Both the position numbers and the translations under genes were made by a program. This document shows positions 16,805-24,902 of a stretch of 32,331 bases of DNA, one piece after another. Position 1 is the stretch's first letter. Every line of letters starts with the position of its first letter. The DNA lies in NCBI GenBank assembly GCA_015057875.1, contig SVDG01000004.1:1-32331 (forward strand). The letters run 5' to 3'. Source of the DNA: Lachnospiraceae bacterium (GTDB lineage Bacteria > Bacillota > Clostridia > Lachnospirales > Anaerotignaceae). Under the pieces are notes generated by a model. That model saw only the letters and a program-made list of their open reading frames with translations, did not search any database and had not been told where the DNA came from.

Positions 16805-18148
16805 TCAGAATGTAAGTTTCTGTTTGAAAATTTTTCTTAAGAAATAGGTTGAAAGTACGACTGCTGATAACTCTGCAAGAGGGAAGGAAAGCCATACAAG
16901 GTTGAGCCTGCCTGTAAGTGAAAGCAGGAATGCGGCGGGAACAAGGAAAAGTATCTGTCTTGTAAAGGATACTATAAGGCTGTAAACACCGTTTCCGAGT
17001 GCCTGGAAGATAGCTCCGCAGGATATACCGTAGGCCGCAAAAACAAAGCAGAGAGATATTATCCTTAAGGCGGGGATACCGATCTCAAGCATCTGGTCGT
17101 TTGCTTCAAAGAGGCTTAACAGCACGTGAGGAACGGAATTGAAAAGTATCGTTCCGCAAAGCATTATCACTATGGCTGTAACAACACCTGTTTTGTAGGC
17201 CTCAACTATACGGGCACGGTTTTTAGCACCGTAGTTATATGCGATTATGGGTATAATACCGTTTGTAAGACCGAATACGGGCATAAATATGAAGCTCTGA
17301 AGTTTCATATATACGCCGAAGACTGTAGTTGCGATATATGTGAACTGGAAAAGTATTTTGTTAAGAAGGAAGGTCATAACAGAACCTATGGACATCATAA
17401 CGATGGAAGGCAGACCTACTATATATATCTTTTTAACTATATCTATATGAGGACGTATCTGCGATAATCGGAGTTTAATGTCCTTATTGAATTTGATGTT
17501 GAAGATAACACCCATAATGAAGCCTACTATCTGGCCTGCTACGGTTGCCCATGCAGCACCGGCAACACCTAAAGCGGGGAAGCCGAACATACCGAAAATA
17601 AGTATGGGGTCAAAGATTATGTTTATTACGGCACCTGTTGTCTGGGTTATCATTGAAAAGATAGTTCTTCCAGTGGACTGTAAAAGTCTTTCACACATTA
17701 TCTGGCCGAATATACCGAATGAAAGGATGGTACAGATGGAAAGATAGTCATATCCGCCCTGAACGATCTCGGGGATATCTGTCTGTGTAACGAAGAATGC
17801 CCTTGAGAAAAACAGGCCGAAAACTATAAATAAAACAGAGCTTACAGCTGCAAGGAAAAGCGCTGTGTTTGCTGTTTTGTTTGCAGTATCAAAATTCTTT
17901 TCACCAAGGCTTTTTGAAAGCAGTGCATTTACACCTACGGCTGTACCGGAGGCTATGGCTATCATAAGGTTCTGTATAGGGAAAGAAAGGGATACTGCCG
18001 TTAAGGCGTAGTCGCTTAAATGAGATACGTAGATACTGTCTACTACATTATATAAGGCCTGCACCAGCATGCTGAGCATCATTGGCACAGACATTGTGAA
18101 AAGAAGTCTCTTGACGGGAAGGACTCCCATTTTATTTTCCTGTTCCAT
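16805..18148 (-). CDS. MATE family multidrug/cation antiporter
   Basis: A 447-residue integral membrane protein with about twelve hydrophobic helices, of the NorM/DinF-like MATE family that exports drugs or metabolites against Na+ or H+. The N-terminus (LPVKRLLFTMSVPMMLSMLVQALYNVVDSIYVSHL) is the family's first-helix signature, and the second half repeats the fold (GLPSIVMMSIGSVMTFLLNKIL). GGAGG precedes the ATG at 18148. A good promoter and a palindromic operator lie directly upstream, so the gene is probably induced by its substrate. No regulator gene is adjacent. The substrate cannot be told from sequence. Confidence 0.93.
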   Translation of the reverse strand: MEQENKMGVLPVKRLLFTMSVPMMLSMLVQALYNVVDSIYVSHLSDYALTAVSLSFPIQNLMIAIASGTAVGVNALLSKSLGEKNFDTANKTANTALFLAAVSSVLFIVFGLFFSRAFFVTQTDIPEIVQGGYDYLSICTILSFGIFGQIMCERLLQSTGRTIFSMITQTTGAVINIIFDPILIFGMFGFPALGVAGAAWATVAGQIVGFIMGVIFNIKFNKDIKLRLSQIRPHIDIVKKIYIVGLPSIVMMSIGSVMTFLLNKILFQFTYIATTVFGVYMKLQSFIFMPVFGLTNGIIPIIAYNYGAKNRARIVEAYKTGVVTAIVIMLCGTILFNSVPHVLLSLFEANDQMLEIGIPALRIISLCFVFAAYGISCGAIFQALGNGVYSLIVSFTRQILFLVPAAFLLSLTGRLNLVWLSFPLAELSAVVLSTYFLRKIFKQKLTF

Positions 18149-18168
18149 TTATATTCCTCCGATAAAGA

Positions 18169-18190
18169 TAGTTAGCTAACTAAATTAGTT
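18169..18190 (-). promoter_or_regulatory. MarR-like palindromic operator of the MATE gene
   Basis: TAGTTAGCTAACTA (18169-18182) is a perfect 14-base palindrome. It overlaps a second one, AACTAAATTAGTT (18178-18190, central A), which covers part of the -10 hexamer. The TTAG-CTAA core resembles sites bound by MarR/SlyA-type repressors. The placement at -10 and +1 fits repression. Confidence 0.6.
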
Positions 18191-18215
18191 TATTACTTAA
18201 TATAAGCCTTGTCAA
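18187..18215 (-). promoter_or_regulatory. Promoter of the MATE gene
   Basis: On the minus strand, TTGACA (18210-18215), 17 bases, then TAAACT (18187-18192). The start point would be near 18180, inside the palindrome, giving a leader of about 30 bases. Confidence 0.75.
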
Positions 18216-18355
18216 TGCTTTGCTTAAGCGGAGGATGGTTTTTTGGTTTTTAACAGGCTTTTTATAGTTTAAGTAATAATAATGACGGATAAACACCTTT
18301 TTTTATGTGCTTTTTTATCAATGTTCCTAAAATTTGACAAATAAGTTTTTTAGGC

Positions 18356-18384
18356 TTGAATGAAAGGGATTAACGTGTTATCAT
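18356..18384 (+). promoter_or_regulatory. Promoter of the pheB-like/hom/thrB/lysC operon
   Basis: TTGAAT (18356-18361), 17 bases, then TATCAT (18379-18384). A nearby TTGACA at 18334-18339 has no usable -10. I see no T-box, attenuator or riboswitch in the leader. The rest of the gap 18216-18355 is AT-rich with no clear signal. Confidence 0.55.
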
Positions 18385-18434
18385 ATTGCTTATCGTAAAC
18401 AAATGTATTTGGAGGAAAAACAAAGGGAGATATT

Positions 18435-18878
18435 ATGAGGCAGGAAAAGGATTTCTTTATAGTAGATAAAAAAGTACTTCCTGAGATCTTTATTAAGGTC
18501 ATGGAGGTCAAAAAGCTTCTTGAAAGCAGAAAAGAAAAGACTGTGCAGGATGCCGTTAACAGAGTAGGCATAAGCAGAAGTGCTTTTTATAAATACAGGG
18601 ATTCGGTTTTCCCGCTTTATGAAAATACCATAGGTAAAACCGTAACTATTGCCATAGTAACAGAGGATACCCCCGGACTTTTATCGGCTATCCTTAACGA
18701 TATAGCTTTTGCGGGTGCAAATGTTCTTACCATAAACCAGAGCGTACCCGTAAACAGTATAGCAAACGTTACCATAACCATTGAGACCAACAATATGAAC
18801 GACAGCCTCGGCGTGCTTATGGACAGACTTGAAGCACATGACAAGGTAAGAGACTTAAGAATAATTGCCAGGGAGTGA
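18435..18878 (+). CDS. PheB-type ACT domain protein (UPF0735)
   Basis: A 147-residue protein with an N-terminal helix-turn-helix-like part (TVQDAVNRVGISRSAFYKYRD) and a C-terminal ACT domain (TVTIAIVTEDTPGLLSAILNDIAFAGANVLTINQS). ACT domains bind amino acids, and the PheB/UPF0735 family commonly sits ahead of hom in Firmicutes. It may sense an aspartate-family or aromatic amino acid and control the operon or its enzymes, but this is not established. AGGGAG precedes the ATG. Its stop TGA (18876-18878) lies inside the ribosome site of hom, so the two are coupled. Confidence 0.9.
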   Translation: MRQEKDFFIVDKKVLPEIFIKVMEVKKLLESRKEKTVQDAVNRVGISRSAFYKYRDSVFPLYENTIGKTVTIAIVTEDTPGLLSAILNDIAFAGANVLTINQSVPVNSIANVTITIETNNMNDSLGVLMDRLEAHDKVRDLRIIARE

Positions 18879-18883
18879 TACTT

Positions 18884-20104
18884 ATGATAGATATAGCTAT
18901 ACTCGGATACGGAACGGTTGGAAGCGGAGTATATGAAGTAATTAAAAATAACCAGGAAATAGTTGACAGGAAAAGCGGAAAGCACATAAACATAAAATAT
19001 GTACTTGATTTAAGAAAATTTTCCGGGGATCCTGTTGAGGATATACTTACAGATGATTTTGAAAAAATACTTAATGATGAGGATGTAAAGATCGTTGCAG
19101 AGGTAATGGGCGGAGTTGAGCCTGCATATACATTTGCTAAAAAAGCTTTGTTAAAAGGCAAAAGCGTTGTAACAAGCAATAAGGAACTTGTTGCAAGCCA
19201 CGGACAGGAGCTTATAGCCATAGCCGCAACTAAAAAGGCAAACTTCCTTTTTGAGGCAAGCGTTGGCGGAGGCATACCTATAATAAGGCCCTTATGCTCA
19301 TCTCTTACAGCAGACTGCATACTTGAGATAAAAGGTATATTAAACGGAACAACAAACTATATCCTTACAAAAATGGCCTATGAGGGCAGTGGCTTTGACG
19401 AGACCCTTAAAGAGGCACAGGCTCTCGGGTATGCCGAAAAAGACCCTACAAACGATATAGAGGGCTTTGATTCCGTAAGAAAACTTGCTATACTTTCTTC
19501 TCTTGCATATAAAAAGACAGTCGATTTCAGGGATATATATACAGAAGGTATAACAAAGATAACAAAGACAGATATAGAATACGCAAAGGCACTTAATAGC
19601 ACCATCAAGCTTATAGGTGAAAGCAGGCTCAAGGGAGATAAGATAGATGCAAAGGTTGCACCTCTTATGATAAAGAACACTCACCCCATAGCTATGGTAA
19701 ACGGTGTATTCAATGCTATCTTTATAAACGGAGATATGTCAGGCGACACTATGTATTACGGAAGCGGAGCAGGAAAGCTCCCTACAGCGAGTGCGGTCGT
19801 TTCTGACATTATAGATGCGGCAAGACACGTTGGCGTAAATATAAGGATAGACTGGGACGATGAAAAAATGCCCATTATACCTTTAGGTGACACTAAGGTA
19901 TGTGCTATGATACGTTTTGCTAAAAAAGACGCAAAAACAGAGGAAAGATGTGTTGCAGCTTTTGACGGAGCTGATATAATAAGGCTTGAAGGTCACGAAG
20001 GAGAGTTTGCCCTTTTAACAAAGGCCCAGAATGAAAGTGACATAAAAGCTATACTTGAAAAACTTGGTGAAGAAGTTTTAAGCTTCATCAGAATGGAAGG
20101 TTAA
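18884..20104 (+). CDS. hom: Homoserine dehydrogenase
   Basis: It reduces aspartate semialdehyde to homoserine with NAD(P)H, the branch point to threonine and methionine. The Rossmann motif is GYGTVGSGVYEVI at the N-terminus. The catalytic region includes VVTSNKELVASHG, FEASVGGGIPIIRPL, LNGTTNYIL and GYAEKDPTNDIEGFD, and the last 60-70 residues are a short ACT-like region for feedback control. I chose the ATG at 18884 (MIDIAILGYG, 406 aa) because GGGAGTGA ends five bases upstream; the ORF-track GTG at 18875 lies inside that site. thrB starts five bases after the stop. Confidence 0.96.
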   Translation: MIDIAILGYGTVGSGVYEVIKNNQEIVDRKSGKHINIKYVLDLRKFSGDPVEDILTDDFEKILNDEDVKIVAEVMGGVEPAYTFAKKALLKGKSVVTSNKELVASHGQELIAIAATKKANFLFEASVGGGIPIIRPLCSSLTADCILEIKGILNGTTNYILTKMAYEGSGFDETLKEAQALGYAEKDPTNDIEGFDSVRKLAILSSLAYKKTVDFRDIYTEGITKITKTDIEYAKALNSTIKLIGESRLKGDKIDAKVAPLMIKNTHPIAMVNGVFNAIFINGDMSGDTMYYGSGAGKLPTASAVVSDIIDAARHVGVNIRIDWDDEKMPIIPLGDTKVCAMIRFAKKDAKTEERCVAAFDGADIIRLEGHEGEFALLTKAQNESDIKAILEKLGEEVLSFIRMEG

Positions 20105-20108
20105 TAAA

Positions 20109-21005
20109 ATGATACACGTAAAAATACCCGCAACAAGTGCCAATGTAGGCTCTGGCTTTGACAGCGTTGGCTTTGCGCTTAAACTTTATAACGAAATATG
20201 GGTAGAAGAGGCCCCCGCGGGAGTGCTTGAGATAGAGTCCCTTGGCGGAGATAAAAATGTGCCTAAGGATGAAAATAACCTTATCTACTCGACTATAGCG
20301 GATTTCTTCAGGAATGAAAGAAAAGAACTTCCCGGCTTAAGGATAAAACAGAAGGATAATATTCCTTTTACAAGAGGGCTTGGAAGCAGTGCGGCCTGTA
20401 TTGCAGGAGGTCTTCTTATTGCAAACGAGCTTGCAGGAACAAATTATACAAAAAAAGAGCTTGCTGTTATGGCGGCAAGAAAAGAGGGACATCCCGATAA
20501 CACCAACCCTGCCATTTTCGGCGGCGTTGTTTCAGGTGCTATGACAGAGGGCGGCATGGTATATGTAAAAATGAGTATGCCACAGAACCTTATATATGCC
20601 GTTATGGTCCCGGATTATTATGTATCTACCCAGAAGGCGAGAGCAGTTCTTCCCAAAGATGTACCTTTAAGGGATGCAGTTTTTAACTGCCAGAGGGCGG
20701 CTCTTCTTACGGCATCCATTGCCACAGGCAGGTTTGATAATTTAAGGGTAGCGGTAGATGACAGGCTTCATCAGCCCTACAGAAAAGAGCTTATACCGGG
20801 ACTTTATTCCATATTTGATGAGTCCTATCATAAGGGAGCCCTTGCAACGTTTTTAAGCGGTGCCGGACCTACTATAATAAGTCTGCTTGAAAAGAAGGAT
20901 ATGGAAAGCTTTGATAAGGGTATGAAATTATTCTTTGAACACGCTTACGGTAACTGGAAGATAGATTATATTGCACCTGATAACGAGGGTGCGCAAGTTT
21001 TATAA
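20109..21005 (+). CDS. thrB: Homoserine kinase
   Basis: A GHMP-family kinase that phosphorylates homoserine with ATP, giving the substrate of threonine synthase. The N-terminal PATSANVGSGFDSVGFAL and the ATP loop TRGLGSSAACIAGGL are diagnostic, and LSGAGPTIISL near the C-terminus is the third GHMP motif. Length is 298 residues, normal. It is packed between hom and lysC. Threonine synthase (thrC) is not in the window. Confidence 0.96.
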   Translation: MIHVKIPATSANVGSGFDSVGFALKLYNEIWVEEAPAGVLEIESLGGDKNVPKDENNLIYSTIADFFRNERKELPGLRIKQKDNIPFTRGLGSSAACIAGGLLIANELAGTNYTKKELAVMAARKEGHPDNTNPAIFGGVVSGAMTEGGMVYVKMSMPQNLIYAVMVPDYYVSTQKARAVLPKDVPLRDAVFNCQRAALLTASIATGRFDNLRVAVDDRLHQPYRKELIPGLYSIFDESYHKGALATFLSGAGPTIISLLEKKDMESFDKGMKLFFEHAYGNWKIDYIAPDNEGAQVL

Positions 21006-21026
21006 GCAAGGATGGAGGAAACAGGT

Positions 21027-22253
21027 TTGTTAATTGTTCAGAAATATGGCGGTAGCTCCGTTGCAAATACCGAAAGGATATTTAATGTAGCTAACCGTAT
21101 TATAGATACAGTTAAAGAGGGTAATGAGGTAGTTGTTGTTTTATCAGCCCAGGGTGACACAACAGATGACCTTATAGCAAAGGCGGCAGAAATTGACCCC
21201 AATGCATCACGAAGAGAAATGGATATGCTCCTTTCAACAGGAGAACAGCAGTCAGTTGCGCTTATGGCGATGGCTATAAATAAGCTCGGCTACAGGGCTA
21301 TATCTCTTAATGCGGCACAGGTAGGCATTTCAACATCATCAGCCTACAGCAATGCAAAAATCAGGTCTATCCGCAAATCAAGGATAGAAAGAGAGCTTTC
21401 AAGGGGATACATCGTTATAGTAACAGGCTTCCAGGGCGTAAATAAATACGATGACGTTACTACCCTTGGAAGAGGCGGTTCGGATACATCAGCAGTTGCC
21501 CTTGCGTCGGCACTTCACGCTGATCTTTGCGAGATATACACAGATGTTGAGGGTATTTACACAGCAGACCCCAGAGTAGTTAAAAACGCAAGAAAGCTTG
21601 ATTACATAAGCCACGATGAAATGGTAGAGCTTGCCACATTAGGTGCAAAGGTTCTTCACAACAGGTCTGTTGAGGTTGCAAAAAAATATAACGTAGAGCT
21701 TGTTGTAAGAAGCAGTCTTACAAAAGCAGAGGGTACATTAGTTAAGGGGGATACAAAAATGGAAAAAGTGCTTGTAAGCGGAGTAGCTTCAGATAAGGAT
21801 ATATCACGAATAACAGTTATGGGTCTTTCTGACCAGCCGGGTGAGGCGTTCAAGCTTTTCTCACTCCTTGATAAGGCTGGTATCTGTGTTGATATCATCA
21901 TCCAGTCATTGGGAAGAAAGAGCAAAAAGGATATTTCATTTACAGTAAGCAAACAGGATCTTCCTATGACCCTTGAAACGCTTGAAAAGAATAAAGACAG
22001 ACTTGGCTTTGCCGAAGTTTCACACGATGACAACGTTGCAAAGCTTTCTATCGTAGGTGCAGGCATGGCTACAAACAGTGGTGTTGCAAGCCTTATGTTC
22101 GAGGCACTTTTCGATGCAGGCGTAAACATCAGCATGATATCAACATCAGAGATCAAGATATCTGTTCTTATTGACGAGAAGGATGTTGAAAGAGGTATGA
22201 TAGCCGTTCACGATAAATTTAACCTTGCAGAGTCAAACTATAGAAGAGACTGA
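21027..22253 (+). CDS. lysC: Aspartate kinase
   Basis: It phosphorylates aspartate in the first step of lysine, threonine and methionine synthesis. The N-terminal KYGGSSVANTERI, the VVVLSAQGDTTDDLI stretch and GRGGSDTSAVALA are the kinase signatures; two ACT domains follow from about residue 260 (ITVMGLSDQPGEAFKL, LSIVGAGMATNSGVA). I place the start at TTG 21027 (reading LIVQKYGG as usual for the family), because GGAGG at 21014-21018 is eight bases upstream; the ORF-track ATG at 21012 overlaps that site. This gives 408 residues, the same as the alpha chain of B. subtilis LysC. An internal start (see the beta-subunit feature) is likely. The 3' end has a strong terminator. Confidence 0.94.
   Translation: MLIVQKYGGSSVANTERIFNVANRIIDTVKEGNEVVVVLSAQGDTTDDLIAKAAEIDPNASRREMDMLLSTGEQQSVALMAMAINKLGYRAISLNAAQVGISTSSAYSNAKIRSIRKSRIERELSRGYIVIVTGFQGVNKYDDVTTLGRGGSDTSAVALASALHADLCEIYTDVEGIYTADPRVVKNARKLDYISHDEMVELATLGAKVLHNRSVEVAKKYNVELVVRSSLTKAEGTLVKGDTKMEKVLVSGVASDKDISRITVMGLSDQPGEAFKLFSLLDKAGICVDIIIQSLGRKSKKDISFTVSKQDLPMTLETLEKNKDRLGFAEVSHDDNVAKLSIVGAGMATNSGVASLMFEALFDAGVNISMISTSEIKISVLIDEKDVERGMIAVHDKFNLAESNYRRD
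21759..22253 (+). CDS. Predicted internal start: aspartate kinase beta (regulatory) subunit
   Basis: Inside lysC and in the same frame, AAGGGGG (21744-21750) lies eight bases ahead of ATG 21759 (MEKVLVSGVASD). The product would be 164 residues, holding only the two ACT domains. In Bacillus subtilis aspartokinase II the beta subunit arises from such an in-frame start at about codon 246; here it is codon 245. The ribosome site is seen in the sequence; its use is inferred. Confidence 0.6.
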   Translation: MEKVLVSGVASDKDISRITVMGLSDQPGEAFKLFSLLDKAGICVDIIIQSLGRKSKKDISFTVSKQDLPMTLETLEKNKDRLGFAEVSHDDNVAKLSIVGAGMATNSGVASLMFEALFDAGVNISMISTSEIKISVLIDEKDVERGMIAVHDKFNLAESNYRRD

Positions 22254-22256
22254 TAA

Positions 22257-22284
22257 AAAAGCCACTCATATGAGTGGCTTTTTG
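22257..22284. terminator. Bidirectional terminator between lysC and htpG
   Basis: GCCACTCA / TGAGTGGC forms a perfect hairpin around TA, with A-run before and T-run after; it serves both convergent genes. Confidence 0.92.
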
Positions 22285-22286
22285 TT

Positions 22287-24224
22287 TTACATATTTTCCA
22301 TAAGGAGCTCAAGTATTTTGTTGCTTCTATCTATGAAGGCAGACATATCATCGGGTTCGAGTGCTTTCTGACTTATCTGTGCAAGGTCAAAAAGCTGACG
22401 GCAGATAAGCTCTGTAACATCTTTCTTTTCCATATTGTCCTTAAGCTTAAGGAAGCCCTTAACAAGAGAGTTGTTTGAGTTAAGCACAAGTGTAACATCG
22501 GGCTTGATATTGCCGAACATATCGGCTATCTGTCCCTGTCCGCGTTCACGGTATATCTTCTGTATCTCGGCCATACGTCTTGCTTCTTCTGAAACAAGGA
22601 GCATACCTGATACTGAAGAAGCCTTAAGGGGCTCGACCTTAACAAAAAGCTCCTGTTTATCGAGGATACCGCGGAAGAGGTTCTGCACTTCGTCGTTTGT
22701 GCGTGCAGCGGCTTCTTTTTCTGCTTCTGAAGCGTTTTCATCGCTTTCTTTCATATTGTCGGAAAGCTCGCTGTCTACTCTTAAAAGAGTTATGTTTCCG
22801 TCTTCTTTCATCTCAAGGATAGTAACGAAGGGACGGTCTATTTCTGAGTTGAGGATAAAGGCGTCCATACCCTGCTCCTTAAAGAGCTTGATATACTGGC
22901 TCTGCTGGCTTACATCGTTTGCGTAGTAGATGGTGTCACCTGTTATATCCTTGTTATCTGCGATAAACTCATCAAGTGTCTGGTATTTATCGGAGAAAGT
23001 TTTGTAAATAAGGGCAGATTTCATCTTATCGTAGAATTTCTCTTCTTTTACGCAGCCGTATTTGATGAACATACTGATGTCATCCCAGATCTTTTCATAA
23101 TGCTCTCTTTCGTTTTTAAAGAGCTTAACAAGCTTATCCGCAACTTTTTTGGAAACGTAATTGCTCATTTTACCTGAATAGCCATCATTCTGAAGAGTGC
23201 TCCTTGATACGTTAAGGGGCATATCGGGGCAGTCCATAACACCTTTAAGAAGGAGAAGGAACTCGGGGACAACTTCCTTGATGTTATCCGCAATATAAAC
23301 CTGATTGCAGTAAAGCTTAACTTCTCCGTCAAGGGTATCTGTCTGGTTGATGATCTTGGGGAAGTAGAGTATACCCTTAAGTCTGAAAGGATAGTCCATA
23401 TTAAGATGTATCCAGAAAAGAGGGTCGTTCATATCAAAAAATACCTTGTGGTAGAATTTGATATAATCTTCGTCTGTAAGCTCATTAGGCTGTCTGAGCC
23501 AGAGAGGAGTTGTTTCGTTTATAAGCACAGGCTCGTCAGGTGTTGTTTCCTCTTCTTTTTCATTACCCTCAGCAACAGGCTGGGGTTTTCTTATATAATC
23601 GTAGTAGATCTCTACGGGCATAAATGAGCAGTATTTATCTATTGCCGCACGCAGAGTGTATTTATCAAGGAATTCCTTGCCATCTTCACCTATATATAAT
23701 GTTATTGTAGTTCCGCGGTCAGTTTTATCGCTTGCATCCATTTCAAACTCAACGCCGCCTTCGCATATCCATTTGGCAGCCTCGGCACCTTCTTTATAAG
23801 AAAGTGAGTTTATCTCTACTTTATCAGCTACCATATATGCTGAATAGAAGCCAAGACCAAAGTGACCGATTATCTGGCTTCCTTCATCCATTTTGTCCTG
23901 ATATTTTGATATAAAATCAGTTGCACCTGAAAAAGCTATCTGATTTATATATTTTTTTATCTCGTCTGCTGTCATACCGATACCGTTATCGGTTATCTCG
24001 ATCGTTGAGTTTTCCTCATCAACAACAACGCTTATGTAGAATTTTTCATCAGCCTTGATGTGGGGTGCTTCTCCCATACCCATAAGCTTCTGTAATTTGT
24101 TTACAGCATCACAGCCGTTTGAAATAAGCTCACGGATAAAGATGTCCTTATCTGTGTAGAGCCATTTTTTTATGATAGGTAAAAAATTGTCGCTGTTGAT
24201 AGAAAGGTTGCCCTGTTCTTTCAT
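22287..24224 (-). CDS. htpG: Hsp90-family chaperone HtpG
   Basis: The ATP-dependent cytosolic chaperone. The GHKL ATPase domain shows FIRELISNGCDAVNKLQKL, ITDNGIGMTADEI and GHFGLGFYSAYMVADKVEI; the middle domain contains PLWLRQPNELTDEDYIKFYHKVFFD and RLKGILYFPK; the C-terminal dimer domain ends LLMENM. Length is 645 residues. AAGGAGG precedes the ATG. The acidic insert GNEKEEETTPDEP lies between the ATPase and middle domains, like the charged linker of eukaryotic Hsp90. Upstream are a promoter, three inverted repeats and a CIRCE element, indicating heat-shock control, probably by HrcA. Confidence 0.96.
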   Translation of the reverse strand: MKEQGNLSINSDNFLPIIKKWLYTDKDIFIRELISNGCDAVNKLQKLMGMGEAPHIKADEKFYISVVVDEENSTIEITDNGIGMTADEIKKYINQIAFSGATDFISKYQDKMDEGSQIIGHFGLGFYSAYMVADKVEINSLSYKEGAEAAKWICEGGVEFEMDASDKTDRGTTITLYIGEDGKEFLDKYTLRAAIDKYCSFMPVEIYYDYIRKPQPVAEGNEKEEETTPDEPVLINETTPLWLRQPNELTDEDYIKFYHKVFFDMNDPLFWIHLNMDYPFRLKGILYFPKIINQTDTLDGEVKLYCNQVYIADNIKEVVPEFLLLLKGVMDCPDMPLNVSRSTLQNDGYSGKMSNYVSKKVADKLVKLFKNEREHYEKIWDDISMFIKYGCVKEEKFYDKMKSALIYKTFSDKYQTLDEFIADNKDITGDTIYYANDVSQQSQYIKLFKEQGMDAFILNSEIDRPFVTILEMKEDGNITLLRVDSELSDNMKESDENASEAEKEAAARTNDEVQNLFRGILDKQELFVKVEPLKASSVSGMLLVSEEARRMAEIQKIYRERGQGQIADMFGNIKPDVTLVLNSNNSLVKGFLKLKDNMEKKDVTELICRQLFDLAQISQKALEPDDMSAFIDRSNKILELLMENM

Positions 24225-24250
24225 TTTGATTCCTCCTTGCCAATTAAAAC

Positions 24251-24299
24251 ATTACTTAAAGTAATGATAATATTTTTATCAATGATACTATTGTATCAT
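24251..24299 (-). repeat. Three adjacent inverted repeats in the htpG leader
   Basis: ATTACTTAAAGTAAT (24251-24265), TGATAATATTTTTATCA (24265-24281) and ATGATACTATTGTATCAT (24282-24299) follow each other without gaps. The last one covers the -10 hexamer. They may be operator sites or leader hairpins; none matches a box I can name. Confidence 0.55.
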
Positions 24300-24317
24300 C
24301 CACAAATAAAAAGTCAA
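24290..24317 (-). promoter_or_regulatory. Promoter of htpG
   Basis: On the minus strand, TTGACT (24312-24317), 16 bases, then TACAAT (24290-24295). It lies just downstream of the CIRCE element. Confidence 0.72.
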
Positions 24318-24324
24318 TAAAAAT

Positions 24325-24351
24325 TTAGCACTCAATAAGCTTGAGTGCTAA
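24325..24351. promoter_or_regulatory. CIRCE element (HrcA operator)
   Basis: TTAGCACTC, nine bases, GAGTGCTAA: a perfect match to the CIRCE consensus bound by the heat-shock repressor HrcA. It sits seven bases upstream of the htpG -35. It also encodes the last residues (VSTQAY-stop) of the upstream gene and, as RNA, forms a hairpin followed by ATTTTTATT on the minus strand, so it could act as a terminator as well. Confidence 0.92.
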
Positions 24352-24775
24352 CAGAGATATTATTATTGCTGAAAAAATCGGCTATGTATGCGTCAAATGT
24401 GTATTCCGCACTGCGGTCCAGTGAAAAGTTTTTCATCGAGATCCCCGTAATACAGTTTATGGAGCCATTCTCATAGGTTATGTTTAAAAACAGTGCCGAT
24501 GCACCGTTTACACCGGGAACGCTTCCGGGATCGAGGGAAAAAACTATTTTTATAAGACGGGGAAGACGATTGCCTTTTATGGCCTCAAAGGCGTAAGGCT
24601 TTATTTCCTCCCAAAGGCAGTATTTCGTTTCTTCATCATCATATTTTTTCCCGTTTATGCTGAAAGAAGCAAAGGTGTTTATGTTGATCTCCCTTAATTC
24701 AAATTTATCGAATACGTCACTTTTTAAAAGTGTGTTCATAAAGGCCTTTATATTGAGTGCTTTATAAATCGTCAT
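24332..24775 (-). CDS. DUF5721-like protein of unknown function
   Basis: A 147-residue protein starting MTIYKALNIKAFMNTLLKSD, with FDKFELREININTFASFSINGK and LWEEIKPYAFEAIKGNRLPRLIKIVF. The pattern resembles DUF5721 proteins of Clostridia as I remember them; this could not be checked. It has no signal peptide, membrane segment or cysteine pairs beyond single cysteines, and seems a soluble alpha/beta protein. GAAGGGAG precedes the ATG. TATAAT (minus strand, 24801-24806) is a likely -10 with a poor -35. The 3' end lies inside the CIRCE element of htpG. The function is unknown. Confidence 0.75.
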   Translation of the reverse strand: MTIYKALNIKAFMNTLLKSDVFDKFELREININTFASFSINGKKYDDEETKYCLWEEIKPYAFEAIKGNRLPRLIKIVFSLDPGSVPGVNGASALFLNITYENGSINCITGISMKNFSLDRSAEYTFDAYIADFFSNNNISVSTQAY

Positions 24776-24838
24776 TGTAACAAACTCCCTTCAGATAAAA
24801 ATTATAATATAAATTAAGGCTTGTTGGAAGTATTTTTA

Positions 24839-24867
24839 TTGTTTGAAGGGCGATTTTATAGTATTAT
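24839..24867 (+). promoter_or_regulatory. Promoter of the MBOAT/SGNH pair
   Basis: TTGTTT (24839-24844), 17 bases, then TATTAT (24862-24867), about 35 bases before the ATG. It is divergent from the DUF5721-like gene. Confidence 0.55.
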
Positions 24868-24902
24868 CAAAATAGTATGTTCAAGTTTGGGAATGGTGTA
24901 AA

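Noticed and set aside
18240-18340. Terminator or attenuator ACACC...GTGC TTTTTT upstream of the hom operon
   Set aside because: Only three to four base pairs can form; it is upstream of the chosen promoter and has no leader peptide.
18617-19320. 122-aa and 167-aa minus-strand ORFs over pheB-like and hom genes
   Set aside because: Opposite strand of confidently identified genes, no ribosome sites, composition typical of shadows.
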